Origin: Kineococcus xinjiangensis
GTDB taxonomy: Bacteria > Actinomycetota > Actinomycetes > Actinomycetales > Kineococcaceae
Length of the DNA: 64,000 nucleotides
NCBI RefSeq assembly: GCF_002934625.1
Contig: NZ_PTJD01000012.1
Span: 88,952 to 152,951 of the forward strand
Reading direction: 5' to 3'
Part shown: piece by piece, positions 55,108-63,908 of the stretch
Numbering within the stretch: the first letter of the stretch is position 1
Layout of the letters: the number at the start of each line of letters is the position of its first letter
Position numbers and translations under genes: made by a program
Notes under the pieces: generated by a model
Told to the model about the DNA's origin: nothing
The model's database searches: none
The model's input: the letters and a program-made list of their open reading frames with translations, nothing else

Positions 55108-56621
55108 GCGGCGGCCTCGCCGGTGTCGTCCTTGACCAGCCGCAACGGCACGGGTGCCGGGTAGCGGGTGGCGAGGTCGCGCAGCTCGTCGTCGCCGATC
55201 CAGGCGGCACGGACGCGCACGGGTTCCGGCTCGCCGTCGAGGACGACGTACGCGGTGCCGGGCATCGTGGTGGCGATGGCGTCGGCGTGGGCTCCGCGCA
55301 GCCGGGCGCCGTTGCCGAGCACCAGGTCGACGGCCTCGGGTTCGACGAGGCGCATGGCGACGCGGAAGGTGAACAGGTCGCGGAACGGCAGGGTCTCCTT
55401 GCGGGGGTCCTGGATGCCGGCCACGACGAGGACGCCGGGTGCGCGGCCCTGTGAGAGCAGCAGGCGCAGGGAGCGGTCGATCCGCTTGTCGAGGTCGCGG
55501 TCGACGGCGTAGGCGGTGAGGAACGCCAGTTCGTCGACGACCAGGACGACCAGCGGCTCGGCCGTGGTGGGGACGTGCGAGCGGGAGGTGCCACGCATCC
55601 GGCGCAGGCGGTCCTGCATGAGGGCCACGGCGTCGTCGAGGAGCTGCGCCAGTTCCGCCAGGGCCGGGTCGCTCGGCTTGTCGTCGCGCCGGGTACGCCG
55701 CCGAGCGGTGTCGTCGTCGTCCGACGCGGGTTCCGGTGTCGTGGTGGCGTCGCCGTCCCAGTAGCGGGCGAACAGCGAGCGGCCGAAGGAGAGTTCGACG
55801 CCCATCTTCGGGTCGACGCCCCACAGCTGCACCTGGCCCTCGGTGACCGCGGGTGCCAGCGCCCGGATGATGCCCCACAGGAACGAGCCCTTGCCCGCAC
55901 CGGCCGATCCGGCGAGCAGGACGTGCCGGCCGAGCAGCCCGAGCGTCCACGGCCGCCCGTCCTCCCGCAGCCCCAGCGGGAGCGCGGCCAGGTCCACATC
56001 CGCGCCGTCGGCCGGTAGGGGAGCGGGCTCGACGACGGTGGCCAGTGGGTCGACGCGCTGGAAGGCGAGGACGACGCGTCCGGTGCCGAGGCTGCGGACG
56101 CTGCACCGCTGCGCGACGAAGGAGTGCGCGAAGGCGTCGGCGCGGTCCATGAACTGCTGCGGTGTCTGCCCGTGCAGCAGGTGCACCTCGACTCGCTCGC
56201 CGTGCTCGGTGAGGGTGACGCGGCCGAGCCGGGGCACCTGGGTCTGCCCGCCGAACCCGTCGTGCAGGTCCGCGCCCACCATCGCCGGCTGCCAGTGCCG
56301 CGCGTACTGCACCCGGCGGAGCCACCGCCGCCACAGCAGGAACGTGCGCGCGAACGACGCCGGGCGGTGCCGGTGCCACAGCACCAGCGCGGCGGTGACG
56401 ACGGTGAGCACCAGAGCGAGGGGGAGCGGGCCGAACTGCCGGCCGATCCACGCGGCGGCCAGCAGCGGCAGCGACAGGTACGGGTAGCGCACCGCCCACC
56501 ACAGCAGCCGCCCGACGTTCTGCAGCACCCGAGCGGCCAGGCTCGGCTCCTGCGGCCGGCGGGTTGCCACGAGCACCGGGTCACCACGTCGCGGCTCCCA
56601 CGCCGCCATCTGCCGGGCCAT
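55104..56621 (-). CDS. FtsK/SpoIIIE-type DNA translocase (TraB/TraSA-like)
   Basis: 505 residues. Two N-terminal membrane helices (about 45-80), then a P-loop ATPase: LLAGSAGAGKGSFLWGIIRAL (Walker A) and PLVVLVVDELAFLTAY (Walker B), with RAPGVLVVAGIQDPRKE as the sensor. AICE translocases of this kind move double-stranded DNA between mycelia. An insert rich in Asp and Thr (about 320-350) is non-conserved. ATG at 56621, two bases after the pra stop. Confidence 0.9.
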   Translation of the reverse strand: MARQMAAWEPRRGDPVLVATRRPQEPSLAARVLQNVGRLLWWAVRYPYLSLPLLAAAWIGRQFGPLPLALVLTVVTAALVLWHRHRPASFARTFLLWRRWLRRVQYARHWQPAMVGADLHDGFGGQTQVPRLGRVTLTEHGERVEVHLLHGQTPQQFMDRADAFAHSFVAQRCSVRSLGTGRVVLAFQRVDPLATVVEPAPLPADGADVDLAALPLGLREDGRPWTLGLLGRHVLLAGSAGAGKGSFLWGIIRALAPAVTEGQVQLWGVDPKMGVELSFGRSLFARYWDGDATTTPEPASDDDDTARRRTRRDDKPSDPALAELAQLLDDAVALMQDRLRRMRGTSRSHVPTTAEPLVVLVVDELAFLTAYAVDRDLDKRIDRSLRLLLSQGRAPGVLVVAGIQDPRKETLPFRDLFTFRVAMRLVEPEAVDLVLGNGARLRGAHADAIATTMPGTAYVVLDGEPEPVRVRAAWIGDDELRDLATRYPAPVPLRLVKDDTGEAAA

Positions 56622-56623
56622 CG

Positions 56624-57019
56624 TCAGGCTGCCTTGGGTGCGGCCTGGCGCGCACCAGGAGCGCGCATGCCCGACGCCTTGAGGGAGAACGCCTGCCGGG
56701 GGCGCTGCCCGTTGGTGTCGACGTACGGGGTGACGGTCAGCTTCTCGAAGACGACCGGCCGGAACGGCACGCCTTCCGGGGCGGCGGGCGGGACCGGCTG
56801 CACCGGGGCAGCGATCTTCACCTTGAGCGTGCGCTGGCGGGCGTCGGGGTCCAGGTCCAGGACCTCCACCTGCCACATGAGCAGGCCGTTGTCGTCGGCG
56901 GCCTGTACGGGCCGCTCCTTCGTCGAGCGGTCGAAGTCGAGCACCTGGCGGACCTCACCGATCATCGCGACCCCGTACGGGAACGTCGTCTCGCTGTCCA
57001 CCTCGAACGAGCGCTGCAT
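56624..57019 (-). CDS. pra: plasmid replication, integration and excision activator (Pra-like)
   Basis: 131 residues. TTFPYGVAMIGEVRQVLDFDRSTKERPVQ and WQVEVLDLDPDARQRTLKVKIAAPVQPV match the conserved family that I recall being named Pra after pSAM2, where it switches on excision and replication. No nucleic-acid binding fold is obvious. ATG at 57019 has GGAGG five bases before it. It is the first gene of the pra-to-int transcript and sits just behind a palindromic operator. Confidence 0.75.
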   Translation of the reverse strand: MQRSFEVDSETTFPYGVAMIGEVRQVLDFDRSTKERPVQAADDNGLLMWQVEVLDLDPDARQRTLKVKIAAPVQPVPPAAPEGVPFRPVVFEKLTVTPYVDTNGQRPRQAFSLKASGMRAPGARQAAPKAA

Positions 57020-57044
57020 GGCTGCCTCCACTGATGTCTGCTCG

Positions 57045-57066
57045 CCTACTCGTCTAGACGAGTAGG
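57045..57066. promoter_or_regulatory. 22-bp perfect palindrome, probable GntR/KorSA operator
   Basis: Half-site CCTACTCGTCT followed by its exact reverse complement. It lies 25 bases upstream of the pra ATG, over the predicted transcription start. The half-site core ACTCGT recurs at 57902-57907, in front of the GntR gene, suggesting autoregulation. Confidence 0.75.
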
Positions 57067-57070
57067 TAAC

Positions 57071-57099
57071 GGTGTAGTGGTGGCAGCACTGACTGTCAA
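57071..57099 (-). promoter_or_regulatory. promoter of the pra-to-int operon
   Basis: On the minus strand: TTGACA (57094-57099), a 17-base spacer, TACACC (57071-57076). The 22-bp palindrome begins five bases beyond the -10, so a bound repressor would block it. Confidence 0.7.
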
Positions 57100-57115
57100 G
57101 GTGGGGAGCCGCGCG

Positions 57116-57889
57116 TCAGGACGCGGGCAGCGTGTACGACAGCACGAAGGAGTCCGCCGCCATCACCGTGTCGCAGACCTCCACGGGCCTGCCGTCGGTG
57201 TCGTAGGCGGTGCGGATCAGGTGGAACACCGGTACCCCGGAGGCCAAGGCGAGCACGCGGCTCTCCTCGGCGGTGGGCATGCGGGCCTCGATCTGCTCGT
57301 CGAAGTGGTCGAGGCGGTGGCCGAGCTCCTCCAGGCGGGCGTAGATGCCGCCGGGGCCGGGGTCCGGCTCGCCGATCTTCGTGCCGGTGGCGATGTCCGC
57401 CGGCAGGTACGAGGTGGCGACCTCGACGGGGTGCCCATCGTGCAGGTAACGCCGCCGGCGCACGACAGTGGCGGTGCCCTCGTCGAGCTTCAGTCGCTCG
57501 GCGATGTCGAGCGGGGGAGCGGCTTGGGTGACGGTGAGCATGTCCACGCTGGGGCGCCGGCCGCTGGCCTCGCTCTCCGCCATGAAGGCGGCTTGTCCGC
57601 GCTCACGATGTCGGCGGGCAAAGCGGTCGGACGCCAGTCGGCGCACAGGAGGGCGGGGGCGGACGAAGACACCGCGGCCGTGCTCGGCGGCTGCCACGCC
57701 CTCGGACTGGAGGAGCTGGAGGGCCTGGCGGACGGTGCCGCGGGCGACGCCGTAGTGCTTCATCAGCGCCGCCTCGGACGGCAGCTTCTCGCCCTCGCGC
57801 AGGTCACCGCGCTTGATCGCCTCGCGCAGGTGGTCGGCGATCTGGCGGAAGACCGCCCGATCGCTCCCCGGATCCAAGCTCGGCAGCAC
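57116..57889 (-). CDS. korSA: GntR-family repressor with UTRA domain (KorSA-like)
   Basis: 257 residues. Winged helix at residues 10-70 (LPSEAALMKHYGVARGTVRQALQLLQSEGV), then a UTRA/HutC ligand-binding domain (about 95-250) with TVVRRRRYLHDGHPVEVATSYLP and RTAYDTDGRPVEVCDTVM. In pSAM2 the equivalent repressor represses pra and keeps the element integrated. GAAGGAG precedes the GTG at 57889. It is divergent from the NUDIX gene over a 73-base gap. Confidence 0.88.
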   Translation of the reverse strand: MLPSLDPGSDRAVFRQIADHLREAIKRGDLREGEKLPSEAALMKHYGVARGTVRQALQLLQSEGVAAAEHGRGVFVRPRPPVRRLASDRFARRHRERGQAAFMAESEASGRRPSVDMLTVTQAAPPLDIAERLKLDEGTATVVRRRRYLHDGHPVEVATSYLPADIATGTKIGEPDPGPGGIYARLEELGHRLDHFDEQIEARMPTAEESRVLALASGVPVFHLIRTAYDTDGRPVEVCDTVMAADSFVLSYTLPAS

Positions 57890-57962
57890 GACGACTCCTT
57901 CACTCGTACAGATATGCCAGGCTACCGTGGCGACGTCCCCGAGCGAATGGAGCGCGAGCACC

Positions 57963-58436
57963 ATGACCGGAGAAGACGGCCTGCATTCCGTCAGCGTCGC
58001 CGCCGCCATCGTCGACGACCAGGGGCGGGTACTGGTCATCCAGCGCGCGGACAACGGGCGCTGGGAACCGCCGGGCGGGGCGCTCATGCTCAACGAGAGG
58101 ATTGAGGAGGGCCTGCGCCGTGAAGTATGTGAGGAGACGGGATTAGAGATTTCTATACAAAGGCTAACCGGCGTATACAAGAACCATGCCCGAGGTGTCC
58201 TTGCGCTTGTGTTTTTGGCACACAGTATCGGTGGGCGGCTAACCACCAATAGTGAGGCCAGCTCCTTTAAATGGCTGTGGCCGACAGAGATTAGACGGCA
58301 TGTGCATCAGATCTTCGCTCAGCGATTGCTCGATGCTCTCAAGCATCAGAACAGTCCGGCGATCCGCGATCATGACGGTCAAACTTTCTGGACGCAAAAG
58401 ACTCCTCTAGGTGACGTGGCTATGTCGAAAGAGTGA
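57963..58436 (+). CDS. NUDIX hydrolase (Pif-like)
   Basis: 157 residues. Complete Nudix box from G39 to L61 (GALMLNERIEEGLRREVCEETGL). In pSAM2 the matching protein, Pif, blocks redundant transfer between element-bearing cells. The first half of the gene is GC-rich like the rest of the element, while from about 58,140 codons become mixed (TTA-free but with ATT, CTA, TTT). This suggests an old recombination joint within the gene, or a 3' end of different origin. Substrate not known. Confidence 0.85.
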   Translation: MTGEDGLHSVSVAAAIVDDQGRVLVIQRADNGRWEPPGGALMLNERIEEGLRREVCEETGLEISIQRLTGVYKNHARGVLALVFLAHSIGGRLTTNSEASSFKWLWPTEIRRHVHQIFAQRLLDALKHQNSPAIRDHDGQTFWTQKTPLGDVAMSKE

Positions 58437-58548
58437 AGCTCATCAAGTGTTGACACCTAGTCAATAACCGCGGCTCAACAGCCGTGTTACGGCGATCTTC
58501 ATTCAAGCAACTACATGAATTCTATCCAAGCCGAAAAGCGGGGCAGTC

Positions 58549-59097
58549 GTGGCCGAAAATCAATCTCAGCGCAATCAGATGGCAGCTAGCGCGCAGGCCA
58601 AACTTCACGACGTCGCAACACTGGCCGAGCGACTTCGTCGCCGAGCGCACCGAGCCGCCCGAGCCCATTTTCTTGCGGGCAAAAGCGCTGCGCAAAGAAA
58701 CATTCAGCTTGGTGCGCCAGTGGTGATCCTCTCAAGCGCTGTAGGGAGCGCAACGTTTGCCACTCTGGCCACCAAGCCGGGTCTGCCGTGGATTATCGCA
58801 ACCGGAGCCGTGTCGTTCGCCGCCGCTACATTGGCCGCCTTGCAGACATTCTTCAGGTTTTCCGAGCAGGCTCAAGAACACAAGCGTTCGGGGGCGGAGT
58901 ATGCCGCACTTAAGCGCGACCTAGACCTCTTCATGATCATCTGCCGAGATCAAAACCTCGTCGCACGGGATCTTCACGAAGCACTGACCCAAATGACTTC
59001 GCGATTCAACGAGCTCGAGCGTTCTAGCCCCGACGTGGCCGATCACCTATATGACCAAGCAAAGCAAGAGCAAGGTGAAGACCGCGAAGGAATCTAA
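58549..59097 (+). CDS. SLATT domain membrane protein
   Basis: 182 residues. Basic N-terminal helix with RLRRRAHRAARAHFLAGKSAAQRN, then two close transmembrane helices (LGAPVVILSSAVGSATFATLA and IIATGAVSFAAATLAALQTFF), then a helical tail beginning RFSEQAQEHKRSGAEYAALKRDLDLF. This is the SLATT arrangement, which family studies propose as a pore-forming effector in nucleotide-signalled defence. GTG start. Codons are far less GC-biased than the chromosome. It converges with the HD-ATPase gene; the 205-base gap holds no convincing gene. A possible -35 TTGACA lies at 58450-58455. Confidence 0.85.
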   Translation: MAENQSQRNQMAASAQAKLHDVATLAERLRRRAHRAARAHFLAGKSAAQRNIQLGAPVVILSSAVGSATFATLATKPGLPWIIATGAVSFAAATLAALQTFFRFSEQAQEHKRSGAEYAALKRDLDLFMIICRDQNLVARDLHEALTQMTSRFNELERSSPDVADHLYDQAKQEQGEDREGI

Positions 59098-59302
59098 AGG
59101 CACCGTGCGCGCCCTGAAACATCAAATTGGGCGAATGTTTCGGGGAGCTACCCTGGCGCCCCATATTGCTCCAATCGTGCCGGATAGGGTTAGGGGCTAC
59201 GATGATGATCCGCGGCAACTAGTGCCCTACCCGGTATCAATCTATACGACACCTAAAGCGTCAAGTAGGGCCGAAGTGCTGCGGTTTCGTTCATCCCTCC
59301 TC

Positions 59303-62300
59303 CTAATCGGCACTCCGACGCCGTTGCCAAGCGCTTGCCGCCGTCCAGATAGGGCCATGACCTTCGAGTCCAATAAGGCCACGCAGGCCCTGCTGCGCCT
59401 GCCAATCTTGAGTTGAATGTTGATCCATCCATTCAAGGAGCGCGGCATCGACACCAACATCGAGTGGCTCCGGGTGATGCTCAAGTTTCGCCTGCGCATA
59501 GAGATCGCATAGTAAGGAGAGGATGGCGAACTGCAGTACAGACGTATCATCACCACTGGCTACTCCCTCGTTCAACTGTCGCGCCACTCGCGACTGCGGC
59601 GATTGGGGAAGGTAAAGCCGCACTGACCCAAGAATCAGCGCATCAAAATCTTCCAAGCCAGCAATATGTACCGAGTCGCTTACGGCGTAAACGTTAGTGT
59701 GGGTGGAGTAGAAGCGTCGATCGAGTCGATTTCGACCACGCCGATCCAAGCGAGACAACACGTCTCGAAGCGGGGCTTGGCGATCACGTATACGACGCCA
59801 GTACGGGCCCTCTGAAAACCATCGATTATCGACGACTTGCAACTCTAGGGCAATGCTGGAAATGCCTTGAAGTGCTTGAAGCTTCACTGGCTCAAAGTGA
59901 TTCCACAACATGGCAAAGTAGCTAAATAGCGCGGAGTGATCAGCCATTAAGGGAATGTCGCCCGAGGGCAAATCTTGCAACAGCCCCCCCGCCTGCAATA
60001 GATTAAGAAGACCCATGTCATTAGGTGCCCATTCGAGAAATCGCGAAGCGTCATCAGCGGCGGGCCCCACGATGACCAGGAATCCACTCCCTTCCAGGTC
60101 TCTGCCGGTCTTGGCCTTAAACTCGCGCCCCTCTTCACACGCGACCAACGGAAACTGCAGCAATACATCGCGCAGGCGGGCAAGATCCGTGACATGAATC
60201 TGAGTATTTGCCTGCAAGCTTCCTTCGAAGAGGATTGCAATCTCGCGCAGCGCAAAGCGCTCCGATACCCGTTCCGTCAAAGCTGGCAACTGATCCATTA
60301 GGCAGCTTACGATCGCTCGATACACGAACCCTACAAGCTGATCGAATGACTGCCCCGCCTCTAGTTCGGTCCGCGCAACATTCGTGGTCGGTGCCTCAGG
60401 CCCATTGAAGTTAATCAGCGCCACCGGGCGACCACCGCCAAAACCCGGAACATCGGGTGTTACATGGATGCCTTGGATGCATACGCCGCCGGCCACCTCG
60501 CCAGTCAGAGGCGATTCATAGCTGCCGATCATGCTCGTTGAAGTGTACTGGTCTTCTTCCCCTCCTTGGAGCACAAGTTCCCACTCGCGATAGATGGGAT
60601 TCCATTGTTTGGCGATAGCCATGCTTGCTTGACCCTCATGGTATGTAAATACCTCAATGAGGGCGCTCGGCTTGACCGACTTCGCAAGTGCTTCTTTTAG
60701 GGCAGTGCCAACATTTTGGCCGCCGACCATTGTTGGTTGATCGCCATCAACTGAAACGGTAATTGAACATCCAGGAACGACAATCCAACGGTTGAGCAAC
60801 TCGCGGATGCCCTCATTAACATCAGAGCTGGCGCGTAAGCGAAGCTGCATGACGGTGCCGTGTTCACCGATCAGCTTATCGAAAAGTGACTCGCGCGACA
60901 GCGTCTTGATTAGGTATCGGCCGTGCACGCTCCGCAGTACCAGTTCAAAGCCCCTGGCTTCGCCGATCGCGCGAGTGCCGACATGCACCTCGTCGGCGAT
61001 CATAAAGGTTGAAAGGACGCCAATCCCAAACCTTGAAATCGAGTTGAAGTTCGGGTAATGCTCTTTGAACTCCTTTGTCTGATAGCTTGATGAACCCACC
61101 TTAAGAAAGTGATTTTCGATGGTGGATTGAGACATGCCGACCCCGTGATCCACAACGGTAAGGCGACGGCTTTCGGTGTCGAATGAGATCTCAATGTCGG
61201 CGACATCGGCGTCCGCCGGGCGCGATTGGCTGCGCAATCGGGCGAGACGAACGGCGTCAATCGAATTTTGTACGATTTCTCGTATGGCAACGCTCGCATC
61301 ATTGTAGAGCGTGTGCCCTGTTAGTAGCTCCAGAACCTTTTCTTGATCGAACGTAAATGCGTAATGGCGGGGGTCAAAATTTTCCGTCTCAATACTGCTT
61401 CGATCGATCGAGTGCCATGGAAAGATGTATCGCATAGCGCGAGGCGAACAGCCTGCAGCCATCTCTATCCAAGATCGCGTCTGTCGGAGTTCCTTTTCCG
61501 CGTAGTCTAGGTACTCCATCAAAGGAAAAAAGCCATCTGGACTTGCAAATCTAGCGTGAACCTCGATGGTGTCCGACAAGTCACCGTCGGGCGTGTCTGC
61601 GGGCCTTACGGCTCTGATTGACTGCTGCTTTTTCCACTCCCTTTGCCCCATGGGATCTTTGGGGCTAGCCAAACGATACTGAATGGCGGGTGTTCTATCA
61701 CGGCTGATGTGGATCAGATCAACAGTGCGCAGAATTGCGGCTGCGTACTGAACATTCGCCATGTCCTCAGCATCACCGCCATACGCGCGATTAACGCGAT
61801 ACTTGGTCGTATCATGCAAGTCGTTCATGTGGTGGCTTCGGGCGACAATAGCAATGTCGTCGCGTATGACCGGGTCAAGTCCAGCCACAATATCCTGAAC
61901 GGCTTCCGCGGCGGCATCTGCGACGCCAAGAGGCTTGTGGTCATCGCCACGAATCCATGCCTCTACGCGTTCAGCATGGTTCGTTCGAACGAACTCTTCA
62001 TACAAAAATTGCTCACGCTCGTCTTCCGGCAAGGCGTCGAGACGTTCGCGGAGATCGATGCCTCGCGATGATTCATCTTCCATGATTGAAGTCGTAAATT
62101 CAGGAAACTTGCTTGAAGCTCGAGCAAGGTACTCATCCCTTGTCACAAGCATTCCAAGGTCATGGAAATAAATGGAAAGCGTTATCAGCAAACTGTCGGC
62201 GATCGTCAAATGTTGCTTTGTCGTTTCGGGAATCAGCCAGTCGGTGGCCTCGAGCAGCGCGTCGATATGCGTGATGTCATGGCGGGTATATGTAGCGAAC

Positions 62301-62443
62301 TGTGGTGTTCGCCCAATAGCGGCCAGGAGTTCATTCAGGCGCGACCGCGCGAAAGCTAGGTTAAATCCACCGAGCGCCGTGCGCCTTTGAGCCTCAAGGG
62401 CATGCTTTTCGATAAGCGATCGCCCGAGCGTCAGCTCGCTCAT
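59303..62443 (-). CDS. HD hydrolase-Hsp90/GHKL ATPase fusion, candidate defence protein
   Basis: 1046 residues. Residues 1-260 look like a metal-dependent HD domain: H55-D56...H59, H94-D95 in SIYFHDLGML, and a later RSHHMNDLHD. Residues about 375-600 carry an Hsp90-type ATPase: N box IREIVQNSIDAVRLAR, G1 VVDHGVGMS, G2 SRFGIGVLS with a nearby LKVGSSSYQ. The remaining 400 residues match no family I know. I recall similar HD-plus-Hsp90 proteins from surveys of bacterial conflict systems. It is not an HtpG: length and N-terminal domain differ. Clearly lower GC than the chromosome. Confidence 0.8.
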   Translation of the reverse strand: MSELTLGRSLIEKHALEAQRRTALGGFNLAFARSRLNELLAAIGRTPQFATYTRHDITHIDALLEATDWLIPETTKQHLTIADSLLITLSIYFHDLGMLVTRDEYLARASSKFPEFTTSIMEDESSRGIDLRERLDALPEDEREQFLYEEFVRTNHAERVEAWIRGDDHKPLGVADAAAEAVQDIVAGLDPVIRDDIAIVARSHHMNDLHDTTKYRVNRAYGGDAEDMANVQYAAAILRTVDLIHISRDRTPAIQYRLASPKDPMGQREWKKQQSIRAVRPADTPDGDLSDTIEVHARFASPDGFFPLMEYLDYAEKELRQTRSWIEMAAGCSPRAMRYIFPWHSIDRSSIETENFDPRHYAFTFDQEKVLELLTGHTLYNDASVAIREIVQNSIDAVRLARLRSQSRPADADVADIEISFDTESRRLTVVDHGVGMSQSTIENHFLKVGSSSYQTKEFKEHYPNFNSISRFGIGVLSTFMIADEVHVGTRAIGEARGFELVLRSVHGRYLIKTLSRESLFDKLIGEHGTVMQLRLRASSDVNEGIRELLNRWIVVPGCSITVSVDGDQPTMVGGQNVGTALKEALAKSVKPSALIEVFTYHEGQASMAIAKQWNPIYREWELVLQGGEEDQYTSTSMIGSYESPLTGEVAGGVCIQGIHVTPDVPGFGGGRPVALINFNGPEAPTTNVARTELEAGQSFDQLVGFVYRAIVSCLMDQLPALTERVSERFALREIAILFEGSLQANTQIHVTDLARLRDVLLQFPLVACEEGREFKAKTGRDLEGSGFLVIVGPAADDASRFLEWAPNDMGLLNLLQAGGLLQDLPSGDIPLMADHSALFSYFAMLWNHFEPVKLQALQGISSIALELQVVDNRWFSEGPYWRRIRDRQAPLRDVLSRLDRRGRNRLDRRFYSTHTNVYAVSDSVHIAGLEDFDALILGSVRLYLPQSPQSRVARQLNEGVASGDDTSVLQFAILSLLCDLYAQAKLEHHPEPLDVGVDAALLEWMDQHSTQDWQAQQGLRGLIGLEGHGPIWTAASAWQRRRSAD

Positions 62444-62631
62444 TTAGTGCCCGCTCTCATTGTCATTGTCGTTTGGTGAGGATGCCGGAGGCGTGTCGCC
62501 CTGTATTCATATCCGTGTTCAAGTTGCCGCTTAAACCGGTTCGCCACCTCGGGTGCAGGTCAAGATTTTCGTCTGAGGCATGTCCCTACAAGGAACCCCC
62601 AGCCTGCTGAGTTGAGCTCTTGTTAGTCAAG

Positions 62632-62707
62632 CGGCCCGCTGCGCGGGCCGGGCAGCCGCCGGCCCCGGGCTGCGCCGCTCCGCGTCGGCCCCTGGGCCGG
62701 CGGCTGC
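62632..62707. repeat. nested GC-rich inverted repeats in a 667-base non-coding stretch
   Basis: CGGCCCG/CGGGCCG forms a small hairpin (62632-62650). GCAGCCGCCGGCCC (62652-62665) is exactly inverted at 62694-62707 with a 28-base spacer. They lie between the ATPase gene start and the SUKH gene (62444-63110), where I see no credible gene. They could be an origin, transfer site or recombination site; this is unproven. Confidence 0.6.
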
Positions 62708-63110
62708 CTGCTGTCGCTGGGGGCTCGGAGAGTGGCGGAGGCGTGTGGGTGCTCGACAGCGGCCCAAGTGGCGTGGCGCTGCCGCTATAGGAAGCTTCCG
62801 ACCCACCCAGGCCCGGCGTGCTCGGGCGGCACTCGTGGCACGGCCAGGCCCGCTCACCGGTAGCAGGCCTGGAGGAGGGATCGGTCTAGGAGCAGGGCTG
62901 GGAGCCGTGTCCTCGTCGCTGCCTGAGGTGGCCGCATCTCGACGCTGGCTCACGGCCCCAGCGGCGAGGCCCAAGCCGCTCGACCCGGCAGGCCACCCGA
63001 CTGATCGGCCCAGGCAGGACCCGAGCTAGAGATTGACGGCATGACTGTCCCGGCTGGTCCCTGGAATGCTGACAGGTGGGGACTGTCGGAGTGCACGAGG
63101 AGGTCAGCTG

Positions 63111-63695
63111 GTGGGCGAGCTGCCGGTGCTCTTGGCGCGTCTGGAAGCGGCCTGGCGTGCCCAGAACATGCCCATCGCCAGTCGCTTACGTCGCGGTGTG
63201 GCGGAGGCCGACCTACGGGCAGCATGGGCGCCTCACGGTGTGACCCCCTCGCAGGAGACTGTGGAGTGGTTCGCCTGGCATGACGGTGCTGACGGGGAGA
63301 TGTGGAGCGACGTCCTCTGCACGCCGGCGACCCGGCTGCTGACTGTTGCGCAGTCTCTGGACGCTTACACCAGCCACCTGGTCGTCAGCGGAGTGGAGGA
63401 GCTGATGTTCCCCACCTGGGTGCCGGTTGCGGGGACGATGCACGGCAGCGTCGTGGCCATCGGCTGCACCGAGAGCCCATCGGCTGGCGGGGCAGAGCGA
63501 GGGGAGTCGCTCGTCGCCAACATCACCGAGACTCTCGAGATCCCTGACGTCCAGTACCGGCCGCCAGTGACGACGATGGTCCGCTGGTGGATCGAACGGC
63601 ACGAGTCCGGCACCTGGCGGTGGGAGGACGGGCATCTCGTCGACCACGCGATGGCAGATCCATCTGAGACGGAGCGGCTGTCTGGCCTCGTATGA
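63111..63695 (+). CDS. SMI1/KNR4 (SUKH) family protein
   Basis: 194 residues from the GTG at 63111, which has GAGGAGG eight bases before it. The SUKH core is suggested by LLARLEAAWRAQNMPIASRLRRGV, then ETVEWFAWHDGADG, the conserved Trp-His-Asp-Gly-type loop, and WVPVAGTMHGSVVAI. SUKH proteins are common immunity proteins of polymorphic toxin systems and also occur as regulators. No toxin gene is visible next to it. Its stop overlaps a 34-codon frame. Confidence 0.75.
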   Translation: MGELPVLLARLEAAWRAQNMPIASRLRRGVAEADLRAAWAPHGVTPSQETVEWFAWHDGADGEMWSDVLCTPATRLLTVAQSLDAYTSHLVVSGVEELMFPTWVPVAGTMHGSVVAIGCTESPSAGGAERGESLVANITETLEIPDVQYRPPVTTMVRWWIERHESGTWRWEDGHLVDHAMADPSETERLSGLV

Positions 63696-63796
63696 AGTGC
63701 AAAGGGCTCGACCTGCCTCGTCAGCCACCACAATTTGAGGAGGACGATCCGGCATTCGGTGCCGCAATGCTGGGTGAATATGAGGTCATGAGGTGA
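63692..63796 (+). CDS. possible 34-residue protein coupled to the SUKH gene
   Basis: A short frame, MKCKGLDLPRQPPQFEEDDP..., whose ATG overlaps the SUKH stop (ATGA). It has no recognised domain and could be chance. The tight coupling is its only support. Confidence 0.3.
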   Translation: MKCKGLDLPRQPPQFEEDDPAFGAAMLGEYEVMR

Positions 63797-63908
63797 GCAA
63801 TGAGCCTGTACGAGTACGCGATGAGCCAGCACAGACAGTGGGGTCTGCTGCATGATCCGGTGACACCGACGCTGGCTTGCCCGAGAGGCAGCCTGGGAGG
63901 ATGTTGCT

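Noticed and set aside
59051..59416. 121-codon frame overlapping the SLATT 3' end and the HD-ATPase 3' end
   Set aside because: No ribosome binding site, overlaps real genes on both sides, and its second half is antisense to the ATPase gene. The basic start (MTKQSKSKVK) is not enough support.
62627..62974. 115-codon minus-strand frame in the repeat-rich gap
   Set aside because: Composed of Ala/Pro/Arg/Ser from GC-rich inverted repeats; no domain, no ribosome binding site.
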